Source: Microglena sp. YARC (Eukaryota > Chlorophyta > Chlorophyceae > Chlamydomonadales > Chlamydomonadaceae). Taken from it: a stretch of 64,000 bases of DNA. How positions within the stretch are numbered: position 1 is the first letter of the stretch; each line of letters starts with the position of its first letter. The DNA lies in NCBI GenBank assembly GCA_022414725.1, contig CM039466.1, positions 13,719,158 to 13,783,157 on the forward strand. The letters run 5' to 3'. A model generated the notes under the pieces. It saw nothing but the letters and a program-made list of their open reading frames with translations, had not been told where the DNA came from and did no database searches. The translations under genes and the position numbers were made by a program. This document shows positions 21,901 through 32,879 of this stretch, in pieces.

Positions 21901-24900
21901 ACTCCTATATCACACATAATATATCCAGCCCATATGAGATAAAGATATCCATTCCCCTACTTGGAACCACCACACACCACATTTTCCTTTTTCACTCTGA
22001 ATGAGATTACAATATCCAACCCCCTACGTGTAACCATCACAAGACACATATTCTTATATCACTATGTATGAGATTACAATATCCAATCCCCTTCTTGTAA
22101 CCATCACATGCCACATATTCCTTTGTCACTCAGCATCAGATTACAGTATCCAACACCCTATTTGTAACCATCACATGACACATATTCCTATATCAGCCCA
22201 TCTGATATTAAAAAAAACTGTTTCACCACAGGCCTCAATAATAGCAACTTGAAGAATTCTGGAGAAAACAGGTGAAGACTTACAGAGTTGAAAGAGGCCA
22301 CAGACGCCCTCTTCACCATCTCAATCCACGCTTCGGATGAAACAGCAGCGTCGCAAGTCACCACTCCAAGCATGGTTGCCATGTTGGGGTGGATCATGCC
22401 ACTTCCCTTGCACATGCCTCCAATGTTGACCTCCTTACCGCCAATGATAATCTGCAGAGCAGCGCTCTTGCTGACCAGATCTGCGTGGCAGGGGGATGAC
22501 CGAGTGAGAGTTTAGCCTATTTGGCTACTCCTGGACTGTAAAAATACATACAGGATATGAAGCAGCAGCAGCACAAGTCACCACTCCAAACATGGTGGCC
22601 ATGGTGGGGTGTACCATGCTGCTTCCCTTGCACGTGCTTCCAATGTTGACCTCCTTGACGCAAATGGTTACCTGCAGAGCAACGCTCTTGCTGACCAGGT
22701 CGGCGTGGCATGTTTGAAAATATATTCATTCACCAGCTACACATTCCACATCAAATCTGGTCACCAGCTTCTCAGCATTCCATCTGCCAAACTCGGGAGA
22801 TCACCAGAGAAGACTCGGGAATATGAACAGACCAAACTAGGGAATATCTCCTGACCAAACTAGATAACATCTTCAGAGCGAACTTAGGAATATCTCATGA
22901 CCAAACTAAAGAATATCTCCAGATCAAACTAGGGAATATCTCCAGATCAAACTAGAGAATATCTTCAGAGCGAACTTGGGAATATCTCTTGACCAAACTA
23001 GGGAATATCTCCAGATCAAGCTAGGGAATATCTCCAGACCCAACTAGAGAATATCTCCAGACCCAACTTAAGAATATCTCCAGACACAACGAGATAATAT
23101 CTTCAGAGCAAACTTGGAAATATCTCCAGAGCAACTTAGGGAATATCTTCAAAGCAAGCGTGAGAATATTTTGGGAGCAAACGAGGGGAGTATCTCCAGA
23201 GCAAACGAGGGAATCTCTCCAGGATGGCGGGGAATGACCGTATGAGATGAATATTGTGGTCACTATCATTCTCGCTCCAAGATTATCATGCGATATGCGA
23301 TATCATTTGGCGATTGGTCCCAGGGGAAGCGACCGGGCTGGCTATTTTATAATGATATGTTCGTGTTAGATTCCAGCCTCATCACATGTGTCTTAGTATG
23401 AAACTGCATGGTGATGCTTAGCACCTGTGAAGTGGTATGTCTTCACATGACGGTTCACACAGTCTAGCAGTTTCAGCTAGCTCAACACAGGGTCCAGACA
23501 CTTACCAGTGGTGGTAATAGCAATAGCTGACTGGTGGCCATCCTCCAGAGTATTTCCCAACTTGGTGACAATCTCAGGGATGGCAGGCCTGAAGGCCTCC
23601 ATCTTCATTCGTCGACCGATCACACCTGTGCCAACAGAAAAAACATTTGAATAGGCAGGACCAAGTTGGTTAAAACCTCAGGAATGGCAGGTCTGAAGGC
23701 TGCCATCTTCATAAGTTTACTGACCACACCTGTACCAACAGAAGAAACAATTGAATGTGGTAGGCAGGACCAAGACGATGAGCAAGGAAAGTGAGCCGAA
23801 ACAGAACTAAGCAGAGTGATTCTTAAGCAACAGAAAAAACATACCAGTAAAGACAGGCGAAACATTATTCAGAATGATATGATCAGGTAGGGGCAAAGTA
23901 CTTTAGCCCTCTGTATATAGTCATACATCTCAATACATTATATTAACCCAGTCCCAAACTATCCAATTAACTACATGAGAATGTCTCTCATGTATATTCT
24001 CTCATGTAAATTTTACGACTGGGTTTGTGGCACCATTCCAGTATAAGGAAGCTTGTGAGAGGAGCATGCGATGAGACAAAACAGCCTGGAAACCAACGTA
24101 GTCGAGGCAAGATAGTAAACAATGGCCGCAACCAACCTGCTCACCTCATCCCGCAACCCCACGACCTCCACCAAATTCCCATGAACACCTGACCCCCCCT
24201 GAACACTGAAATACCTCACCATTTCATACTTCACAAAGTTTGACGCTTACCGCCAGCGCCCACCACTTTGCCGAGCAAAACCTAAACAAAAAGGTAAATA
24301 AAACCCATGCCACCAAACCCAGACGCACCAGTTGACATGAGCATAATATCGTCCTTTTCAATTCCCATAGCCTCAGCCAGAATGGTGGCACACTCAACGG
24401 AATCAGCGTATCCCTGATCGCCAGTGGCAGCATTGGCTTGTCCTGCATTGGTCAACACCTGGAGGACAGAGTGGCACGGGCACACCATAAACCTTAAAAA
24501 ATACCCAAATGAACTGAGTTAACTGAAGTGAGTGAGTGAAATCAGTCTTTCTAATACGTCAGAGGAAAACAAATGTCTCATCGAGCACCGATAATAAAAA
24601 GGGTATAGAGCTCAGTATGAACCTGTACTGGTTGATATGGAGCTCTGATGGAGCTTGTGTGTTGAATTGAAATGTTAGATCGTGGGAGAGTCCACAATGT
24701 AATATTGCAAGTGATTGCAAGCTGATGTCATTGAATGACGCATGGCACCGTGACTTGATAACACCCATGGCTTACCCACACTTACAGCGCGGCAGGTCTT
24801 CTTGCGAGTCAGTACATCCTTGCAGTACAGGACTGGGGCTGCGCACATGACGTTCTGGGTGAAAGTACCACCGACGATAGCATCCTCGTCAGCAACAACG

Positions 24901-25094
24901 AGAGACAGATCGGCCTTCTTGCCACTGGCTCGCAGACCAGCGTACACACCTGTGTTCATGTCCGAAACATGCAGGTTAGGTAGGTAGAGGGAATGAGGGC
25001 GTTGGGGAAATGTTGGGAGACACAAGCTAAAGCCATTACCCACCTTTTTTAATAGGGGGTGGCCCCTATTAAATGTCTCCATGACCCTTTTAAT

Positions 25095-25134
<40 letters not shown>

Positions 25135-25654
25135 TGTGGCTTTATAACGACCTTTGTTATTTTTATAGTCATAGCTTAAGCTCCCATGCATCATGATTGC
25201 TTTCTAGTAGCCCGTGCATCTTAGGACCTAAAAGTTTTATTTTCGCATGGTACATGAATCATGCAGGGGCATAGCACACGTGACAGTCGAATCAGGAACA
25301 AATGTGTAGGGCCTTCCGAAAACCCTAACAGTCTCGGTGACCGGCTTTTCTGCTTTCTGACGAAAGCAGAATCCCGACGAAGAGTGTAAAAAACAATGTC
25401 AACTCGATTTAATCGCAGCAGTGATCAGTGCGAATGGGTGCAGGGACAGGGGGATTGGCAATCGCAGCAGCTGCTCTCCTCACCGGCAGCCTTGAAACCC
25501 TTGGCGGAGCAGCAGTTTCCGTCTGCTAGCTTCTTCCACTCGCCATCGGGGATCAGATCAACAGCAGCGGGAATGTCGAATGATTCCGGGCCTTGAGACA
25601 CGGCCCTGGCGGGCTTCATGGGCCTCGCAGAGATCAGAGGCCTCAACCTCAGAC
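15919..25654 (-). CDS. argJ: ArgJ-type glutamate N-acetyltransferase / ornithine acetyltransferase
   Basis: Transfers acetyl from N-acetylornithine to glutamate in the cyclic arginine pathway, normally in the plastid. Exons (minus strand): 25654-25484 (5' end open; first in-frame ATG 25619), 24949-24786, 24458-24329, 23625-23506, 22480-22284, 21639-21502, 19911-19719, 18517-18408, 17157-17043, 15932-15919. Phases join exactly to 438 codons plus stop from that ATG. Visible family motifs: [47 protein letters not shown] (autoprocessing Thr region, Asp codon split by intron 4), [70 protein letters not shown]. Nearly all donors are GTAAGT/GTGAGT-like. The residues upstream of 25619 are Arg-rich and fit a transit peptide continued in an unseen upstream exon. 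Several introns contain duplicated exon edges. Confidence 0.95.
16385..16600. repeat. Minisatellite of about 35 bp in ArgJ intron 9
   Basis: TTGTTTTGAATGCTGATGTC and variants recur five to six times, diverged. It is non-coding. Confidence 0.6.
16730..17042 (-). repeat. ArgJ exon 9 donor-side array (three partial copies)
   Basis: Copies of the exon 9 end plus its donor recur at about 16740, 16850 and 16935 (plus-strand motif ACTTACCGGCATTGATC and variants). Each is followed by similar intron sequence (CACTCTCCTACAGTACGCAC). The exon-proximal copy ending at 17043 is the complete one. Confidence 0.7.
17208..17372 (+). repeat. MITE-like family B copy (ArgJ intron 8)
   Basis: One of four related segments in the window that share TCTGACTAGGCTAAAGTTAC in the centre, dense TATGATATCA-type palindromes, and imperfect inverted ends. 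The other copies are at 33584-33752, 42050-42242 and 50625-50808. Confidence 0.7.
17455..17530 (-). repeat. Extra partial copy of ArgJ exon 9 start
   Basis: Minus-strand ACCTGCGCAGTGCA and the following bases repeat the exon 9 start with several substitutions, about 370 bp upstream of the real acceptor. It is a decayed duplicate in intron 8. Confidence 0.6.
18518..18745 (-). repeat. ArgJ exon 8 acceptor-side array (about 2.3 copies of 100 bp)
   Basis: The boundary motif CTGAATACCTGCACACAG (plus strand) and the adjacent 80 bp recur at about 18511, 18609 and, decayed, 18705. Each copy contains an acceptor AG followed by the first bases of exon 8 only. Confidence 0.75.
18985..19718 (-). repeat. 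ArgJ exon 7 donor-side array (about 4 copies, 180-187 bp)
   Basis: The exon 7 3' half (encoding [18 protein letters not shown]) with its donor and about 60 bp of intron is repeated. The donor-side motif GCACTCAC is at about 19711 (real exon), 19529, 19348 and 19161, with a worn copy near 19000. Copies carry substitutions; the real exon is the rightmost. Confidence 0.85.
19912..20935 (-). repeat. ArgJ exon 7 acceptor-side array (about 7 copies, 120-145 bp)
   Basis: The exon 7 start (plus-strand ACTTGGCAAGGCCCTGTGT) with GTGAATGTTGGGAGGTGGG of the intron tail recurs near 20030, 20165, 20305, 20445, 20580, 20725 and 20868. Each copy holds an acceptor AG and only the first 20-40 bases of the exon. 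The complete exon is the leftmost. Confidence 0.85.
20985..21160. repeat. Dispersed element G copy with inverted ends
   Basis: Bounded by TTTTTTCAGCCATGAGCAG on the left and GCTATGAAAAG on the right. It shares GCACCTGGAAGCTGACATAA-type sequence with 45050-45236. It is probably a small non-autonomous element. Confidence 0.45.
21205..21501 (-). repeat. ArgJ exon 6 donor-side copies (two)
   Basis: The end of exon 6 with its donor (plus-strand TTACCTGCATGAGGGCTGTG) recurs at about 21220-21295 and 21360-21440. The real exon is 21639-21502. One copy has an in-frame stop. Confidence 0.8.
21726..21749. repeat. Poly-C tract
   Basis: An uninterrupted run of more than 20 C residues in ArgJ intron 5. 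Confidence 0.8.
22513..22552 (-). repeat. Dispersed family A fragment
   Basis: TAGCCTATTTGGCTACTCCT plus GGACTGTAAAAATA on the plus strand is the reverse complement of the family A start (CAGTCCAGGGGTAGCCAAAT). It abuts the decayed exon 5 copy. Confidence 0.65.
22556..22712 (-). repeat. Decayed full copy of ArgJ exon 5
   Basis: About 150 bp similar to exon 5, beginning with an ACCTGGTCAGCAAGAGC block and reading GTCAAGGAGGTCAACATTGG. It lies in intron 4, upstream of the real exon (22480-22284), and is truncated before the exon 3' end. Confidence 0.8.
22800..23225 (-). repeat. Minisatellite of about 21 bp in ArgJ intron 4
   Basis: Units such as CTAGGGAATATCTCCAGATC recur about 18 times with drift. 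It is non-coding. Confidence 0.8.
23640..23729 (-). repeat. Decayed copy of ArgJ exon 4 start
   Basis: After an intact acceptor (TTGGTACAG) the minus strand reads [19 protein letters not shown], a diverged version of the real exon ([19 protein letters not shown], 23625-23506). It lies about 100 bp upstream. Confidence 0.8.
25096..25133. repeat. Poly-G tract
   Basis: A run of nearly 40 G residues in ArgJ intron 1. Confidence 0.85.
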
Positions 25655-28600
25655 CTACATCGCAGGCAGAATATCATAAGCTTCGTGCAGCGATGGTAAA
25701 ATGAAAACATTCTTTAGAACATGATTTGGTCAAGCCAAGTCATCGAAGGTTAGATAATTGCAAGCATGGAGCAGCAATCGGATGCGATCGCGAGCTCTCG
25801 CGCGCATGCTCGATGCGAATCACGTCACAGGTCTGGTCATCTCTCCATTTGGCATGGAATGCCTCAGAATTGATGAGTGGGGTGTGGCAAACTGCGAAAT
25901 GAATTGGATCAATCAAGCAGGCGCACCTGAGGTTACGGGGCGATCGAAGCAGCGAGCGGACTGCATGATCGGAAGCACGTTTTTTTACAATTGGAGGGCG
26001 TTATGGTGGGTAAGGATGTTTAGAGAGTCCATTCAAGGGGTACTGCAGAACCGTACCTTATTCCGCTGACCTGCCAAGTGTTCCGGTGCAGGATGTAAGG
26101 AGGATTGCCGGAACATGTCTTATGGCACATCACATCACACCATGGCAAGAGGAGGCAAGGCGAGGCAAGGGGATTTATTATTAACTTTGTCCCTCACGTG
26201 CTTACACTGCTTCCACGCCTGGTGCGCACTTGTTTGTTCTGGCTTAACCGCCTCGGACAAGCTAGTCACTTAACGGAGCATAATTATTGCTATTGAACAG
26301 AGCTACACGTGGCATTAAAAGCTTATATATTGCGGACTCTGGCGGACTGGAAACTTTGTGGACATTATGCTTCGCATTCTTTCTTTTTTGTAGCATTGCT
26401 TAATCGCTTGTACCCTTTAATCTTGAGGATGGCTGAATGACACCACCAGATGTTGTGGAACGGGCTTGTCTTGTGTCATCCATGACCTGCCAATGACAAT
26501 AATGTGATAAGCTGCATTAGTATGCCCTATTGCCCTAATGGCATGACCCTAAGGTTCTTAAGTTTCCATGTTGCCCCTGCCCCATGAGCACATGAAGCCC
26601 AAACACTCCGTCAACACCCATTTTTGGGGGGTCATCATATCCTCCATAGTCCATTGGTTTAGCACACCACGTATTTTTGAACACATTCTGCCTGTATTTG
26701 TTTGCTGTGGCATGCACCCCTTCGACTTTCTGATTAGTACGATTGGCAAGCACCCAATTGGTTTCTGCATGCGCTGCATGTGCCCATGAGCAGAGCCAAT
26801 TGCTTTTTTGCACACACTGGAAATTGTATTCTAGGGAAAGTATCCTGACACATTTCTTCTTCCATGGACCTTAGATCCCTTCTTTGTTTTAGCACACCAT
26901 GCGACTTTAAACACTTCCAGCCAGTATGTTCTTGCTGTGGCATGCATCCCTTGGACTCCCTGATTGGTATATACCTTGTTAGTATATTTGTGTTCTTGAG
27001 CTGTGGTTTTACCACACAGCTAATTGATCATGTATGTATGTTACAGTCCAGGGGTAGGCCAAATAGGCTAAAGGGACTTGCCCAACTGTACAGGAAGGGC
27101 TCACAAAGAAAAGGCACTGACGAACTGAACCCCAAACAATCTGTTTACCGACGGGGGCCCTGAGTTCGTGCTATAGTGATCATTTAATTCTACAATATAA
27201 CGAAATCATCATCTCAGCTGGGATGATAAGTTAATTGTGCGATTATTATCGCATTTCTGTAATTTTTATTAATTATTTCCATTCTTCATAGAGTTCAAAG
27301 AAATCAGGATCCATGACCAGCTCCGTACTGGAGTTTTTATCAACCAATTTAGGTTCAATGTTCATTGTCTCAAAAATACATTTATATCCTCAGCGTATAA
27401 CTGACATTATAATATGAAATGCATTTCATCTTCGAATACTCTTCTACCGTCAACCATCATATCACATGATCAGTACGGTGCACTGGCATAATGTGGCCAC
27501 AGTGCTTGCATCGGCGGTGATTCTTCTCAATGTGGTGGTCCTACGGTGACCACAGCTAGCTCCGGCTTACGTTGTGGTGTCATTAGCATGACGTCCTGTG
27601 AGTAACTGTATTACACGGATGTAACAATTTCAATTTCAATATCACACGATCAATGGCTTTGTGGTAAAACCACAGCTTCACACTAATATGCTTTGGTTTC
27701 TTTGATAGCATGTGAATGTGTCATCTTAGTGTTTCTGGAATCGTTCAAGATGAACATCATGTGTGTTATGACTATATACTGACGAAGCCTGACTGATTTT
27801 TGGTTATTTTTAATTTCTTCGTACGTCCATTTGTTCTGGTATTTTTGCTTTTACTGCCGACGGCGGCAAGCAGCTTAATTTCTGGCTAGAGCCATGTAGC
27901 CAAGTTCAAGTTCTTTCCTAATCATATCCCCTCATTCTGGTTGCAAAAGTAAGCGCAACTGAAAAAGGTCGCAAGATCCACCAAGAAGAAGAAGGGGAGG
28001 ACACCGATTCTAGATTTCCTGGATGGATCTGATCAACTTAAAAAAACAAACCATTTTGAAAGCTGTCCCATCCGCGTAGCATGCTCCCGGGTTTCTGTGG
28101 GTAAAACACAGGAGGACTTTGGATTGGAAGACAGTGGGAAGCCCAGAGTTGTCTGTCAAACCATGTAACAATCCAATAATTCCAGACTTCCAGTATGCAC
28201 CATATCTCTATCGACATTATCATAAAAAGCCTAAATAGTCTGGAGCCATGTAACCAAGTTCAAGTTCACTATAAAAAGGCAATGTTACATGCTTAGGTAA
28301 TCGATCATGGTTAGGATAAAGCAGGCAAATAAATGGTTGAAATCAGTAACCTGGAGTGAACCTGGGCATGTCTCTAAAGTGTCTATACCCAGTCTGCAGT
28401 TTCTGCACTTGTATTTTATGTGATTGCATGCTATGCTCAGGAGTCAGGAGTGTGGTGTATCAGTAAGTATAAAACCCAAGGTTAATCCTTCTGCAGAGGT
28501 GAGCAGCCTGAAGGCTGATACACCATTTTATCAAACCAACAAACTATGAACAGGTCGATGGGATGAGCTACCTATGACAGTCTCATCATTGCAGTTTTGA

Positions 28601-29181
28601 GCAGCCATGCTCTAGCTTGCTGCATTTGTGCAAAATTGTGGTTATGAATCGATTTTCAATGCGTGGCACTGAATCGTGGAATGGATGATCAATATGTGGC
28701 ACTGACAGGTGGCTCTGAATGTTGATGTTCCTGCCCATGACGGCGACCAGTCTTAACAGGCTGGAGCAGTGGTACTAAGTTCAAGGTATCACTACGTGTG
28801 TTTAAGATGCTGTTGCTTCAAGGAACGTTGAGCAACATTCCAAGCCAAAATTTGAAGTTGCATCCACTCTGCATCCACTTCACATACTTTGTGGTAAATG
28901 GATGCAATCTATATTATCGTCGAGGCGTACTACAAGCAGAGCACGCTACTATAAACTATGGACCTGTTTTTGTAACTTCTGTACATTGATCATCGGTTGG
29001 TCCAGGAGTTGATCTGACTATATTTGGACTGTCTGACCAGATTTGGCCTCAGCTATGGTTCTCCTTTGCAGATGAGAAATCAAGCTGTGATAGCTGTTTC
29101 AAGTTGATCACGAGATGCCTTGAAATGGCTCACTTGTCGAAAAGGGCAATAAAACCTTTGATTATATTTCATTTTACTAAT
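25655..29181. other. Intergenic region between ArgJ and the VHL-like gene
   Basis: Upstream of ArgJ on its strand; the ArgJ promoter and a transit-peptide exon should lie near 25660-26100 but I cannot place them. Also present: a two-copy repeat of about 235 bp (26620-26800 and 26860-27000, sharing TTTAGCACACCA and TGCTGTGGCATGCA), a family A element (27043-27175), family C copies (27852-27925, 28236-28270 and 28735-28790) and a family D copy (28105-28180). No convincing gene was seen. Confidence 0.5.
27043..27175 (+). repeat. Dispersed family A copy
   Basis: Begins CAGTCCAGGGGTAGGCC, continues AAATAGGCTAAAGGGACTTG and ends GGGGGCCCTGAGTTCGTGCT. A TGTATGTATGTTA run lies immediately upstream. 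Confidence 0.75.
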
Positions 29182-32100
29182 TCAGTGCTCCTCGTTCGCG
29201 ATAGCACTGATGGGTGGTCCCCAGGTCGTTGGGTCACTTGGTAGAAGTGCGGGTTGCATGTCAGGGAACGCAGCAGGGTCATCAGAAAAGTGCTGCTTCA
29301 TTTCTGGCGCCATGGTGCAAATTATGATCTTAACCTGCATGTTTGAATGTTAAGCAGTGTCGTCCAAGATAATTGACGATACTTATCTTAGTCAGAATTG
29401 ATGAACTGATGCATGGGAGAAGATACACATCCTGTATGGACTCTACCGACTATCAAATTCTGGACCAAAGCCTCCCAAACAAGGGCTTAGACGTTTACAG
29501 ATATGCTTGTAATGACTTGCTGATACAACCCCCAATAATTTATCTCTTGATATGCATGTTGCAGATCAGAGTATGTAACTGAAGGCTTCAACGACAAGCA
29601 ATATCATGGCAATACAGGCATTTGACATCAAATCGAGACTCACCACGTCAAGTGGAAGCTTCAGCAAATCGGCATAGTTGGAACCGTTCTGCACGCCTGG
29701 TGTAAGACCTTTGAAGCTGCATGTTGGTTAATGAAACAGCTTGAATCAACTTTAGTATCAACTTGAATGAGGCAGAGTGGGATAAATATCAGAATATGTT
29801 GCTCTTCTGACAGACTGTTTTTACTTCAGAGTAGGTTTGACTAGTAGGATTCCACACCAGCATAGCTGCATGTTTACCTGTACCAGTGCACGCTAACATT
29901 CTGCATATGTGCCAATGCTTGTTGGTCAAAGCTGAACATTGGTAACAGTGTATGGTATGCAGATAAAACAGGGGACAATATATGCAGATGCACTGTCAGA
30001 CATGCACATCAAGATCATAAATATCTCACTCAGAAGCTGCTGTACCTGGAGAACAGAGCGTCTGTGATTGCAGTATTCTGCTGTTGAGTTGTGCCGAGGT
30101 GCATTTCGATTTCATTCCCCTCATGACTGGATCCATCCGATTCAAGGCTAGCAGCAGATTCGATTTCCATACGATCACAACTCTCATCTTCTTGCATGGA
30201 AGCTGGATCTGATTCTGTACTCGCTCTCGCATGCGATAGCAGCAGAAGCCGCACTACTGCTCGAAAATCAGCTGGCCAGAACTTGTGCGTTGACAACTGA
30301 AATTGACATAGGGGGTTAGGGTGTGGGGGGAGTGTATGTGTTTGCATGCTGGGATATGGGATGAGAGGATACTTGTGTTGTTTGTTTACACACAGATGCT
30401 CAAATCCAGGATAGCAATTCCACCCATAAGAATCCATAATATATAGGGTTATCAAGTACGATATCATAGATATATAGGTCCTACGTCCTACGCTATATCT
30501 ATATATCGTGCGATATATCGTCTGATATCGTAAGATATATCGAGCAAAAATATTGAAGCAAGGATAGTATGGGCAACCCTAATAATATGATATATCATAG
30601 ATGGTGCATTGTGACCAGTGTTTGGAAATATATACAATCAAGTTACCGCCGAAGGAAAGAAGCAACCTGATGGTATATTTCTGAGCTGCCCTTCTCATTG
30701 ATACCGCAATATTCGTACATTGATACACTCTACAAACACCAGTTTTGTGCACATACCAAATACTGGAGGCAGAGGGACACGAGATTGCCATATTCCCATT
30801 TAAAGGGTCTGAACTTGAAGAAACGTACCGACCAGTGAAGTGGAGGAATCATGTTTATGATAGCAGCTTGCTCTCCGTCTTCAGCAAAAAGTACCTAGAA
30901 GGCAGTTGATTGTAAGAATCTAAGTGGTGATGAAAGCAAGTCCCTTTCTCTGAAATAATTTAGTATTTGAGTTGAATTGTGCAACAACATGCCAGCATAA
31001 GGAATTCCAATACATTTTTGCAAGGATTTTTGAGGTTCTGTAAAATGTCTAAGAATATGCTTCAAAACCTGATAGAAAGCTTGAAGTCCAGAAAAATAGT
31101 GATCAACAGTGACTCAAAACTGAGCATACATTGATGGAAGTGTCGAATCTGCTCATCAGGACTTGACAGTACCACACCTCTGGGAATGCCACAGGAGGTG
31201 TTTCAATTTTCTGAAGGTGAATGCTACTGTCAATGTCAAAAAATCTGTAGCATCTTCACCATATATAGACAGGAAGTTAGCTATCTCATGCTTTATACTC
31301 TCAGTCTCTGATACATTGATATTTTCAGTCGTACCAAAGATCTGCCCAGCATCATCCGTTCTCCTGTGGATGCTGCTCTCATGATCCACGGATGGGTGGC
31401 ATACGTTCTGTATTTTCTTGATGTGCCTGTGTTTAACAAGGCCCAGGATTTCAGCATATGAAATTTGGGAGGGTATTTGTTATGTTTTGACTGAATGATC
31501 TGTCAGCCTCCAGGCTGCTCACAGTCTGGGGGTGGATTAGACATGGGTAGCTTCAACACTACACCCCTGAGTACAGGATATCACAGGGCTGTAGATAGTT
31601 TACAGACATGTCCAGGTTTAGGTGGGAGGGTCTGTATCATCGCATATGCATTGAATATGAGCTATTCTCCCTAGGATTTGGGTAGAGTTAAAATAAATTG
31701 GATTACTCATAGTACAAAGGCAGAGCAAAAAGAGCGTGCCTGTCTTCAACCACACTCCAGGATTCAACTAAGGAAGTGGATGGGTGGGGTGGGGGGACTG
31801 TACAAATCGTTGGATTAATAACCTCAAGATCATAATAGGCTATCTCACTAGATTGCACTGTGACTGAAACATCAAAGCCAATATTTGATCCAAGTTAGCA
31901 GGATTTTCATTCAACACCGTCTGCTTACCTGGCTCGATCACTGAGTATGCCACCTGGAAGGATCACAAAAAATCATTGTACTCTTGGCTGTTATGTTCTG
32001 TCAAAATTATCAACGTTGCAGCAGTTTTCGTCAGGCAGACGGGCAGATTGACAAACGGATAAACACATCATTTGGCCAGATATCTCGTACCTCGTGTCCC

Positions 32101-32522
32101 TCAAAGTCGATCCAAACAGCCACTGAAGGCACTTCTGATTGGTTGCAAAATGTGATCGTTGTGTTGTTATAGCTGACCAAAGAGCGGAGTCTGACCTGGG
32201 CATGTGTCAGTAAAAACGTTAAGTAGTATCACAGCATCACAATCCCCAGCAGAAAGCAAATGTTGCGGTCAAGATTCAATTGTTCATATCCGGAGCTTGC
32301 AGAAGAAAGTAAGCTTGGATTCTGTGAAGTTCTTCTCAGTGGATCATGAACATGTCCAACCCAGCTGTATTGTCTGTTCCATTTGTGAGTGCAGACCTGT
32401 TGATGACAAGAGAAAGAGTTGTCCTCTAGCAAGTAAAACCCAGGCTCTGTCTCACTCTCCTCCCTGCTACGCAGATGAGATTTGGTTGCTTCGCTAGGCG
32501 AAATCACCCCGATCGGATCCAT
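29182..32522 (-). CDS. VHL beta-domain protein with C-terminal LPLDV-type region
   Basis: Exons (minus strand): 32522-32397 (ATG start), 32195-32091, 31953-31929 (25 nt), 31407-31335, 31210-31130, 30894-30757, 30729-30667, 30296-30046, 29696-29644, 29334-29182 (stop). The second to fourth encode VRLRSLVSYNNTTITFCNQ, VAVWIDFEGHE, VAYSVIEPG and TYATHPWIMRAASTGERM, the VHL beta-domain signature (R-S, TFxN, W-I/L-x-F/Y-x-G, Y-x-x-I/L-x-PG, T-Y-x-x-HPW). The C-terminal exons read THKFWPADFRAVVRLLLLSH and LLKLPLDVVKIIICTMAPEM, which I recall from algal proteins and which is F-box-like (inference). VHL proteins recruit substrates to ubiquitin ligases. Phases join except between 31929 and 31407 and between 30046 and 29696, where a small exon is probably unseen. 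No protein kinase, SET or enzymatic motif is visible. Confidence 0.7.
30425..30600. repeat. GATATATCG-rich dispersed element (family H)
   Basis: Dense short palindromes (ATATATCGTGCGATATATCG and similar) inside a VHL-like gene intron. Related segments occur at 17912-17990, 23275-23345, 37478-37690 and 46160-46262. Confidence 0.45.
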
Positions 32523-32879
32523 CGACAGCGACTTCCGATGACAATAGACCAGAAGTTTCTGCCGGAACGGATATGCCGGAACGATATATATGTATTAGGT
32601 GATATGTGTGTAGATGTGTGTGAATGGTATCAAGTATGTTTTTGTCGTTACGAGTAATCTACTGCATACTGTACTGCTAATAGAGTAATACTGGGGGGTC
32701 CAGAGGGGGCTAAGCAATGAGGGTTTGTTGCTGGGTCAACCGAATACCGCGTTTGCGCGCTCGTTTCACTGACGCGCGCCCAGTGCCTGTAGCAAGAAAA
32801 GGCTTGCATAAATCGTCATTGATAGCTGTTTCATGATGTTCTACACATGTGTTGTCCGGTACTACCTGCTTGCTCACAG
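32523..32879. promoter_or_regulatory. Divergent intergenic segment between VHL-like and dynein genes
   Basis: About 0.36 kb separates the ATG of the minus-strand VHL-like gene from the first recognised plus-strand dynein exon. A shared promoter is plausible by position only; no TATA-box or initiator could be assigned. An upstream dynein exon with the true start codon might also lie here. Confidence 0.3.

Noticed and set aside
15919..25654. Bacterial contamination as the source of ArgJ
   Set aside because: Nine introns with consistent donors, acceptors and phase show a nuclear eukaryotic gene.
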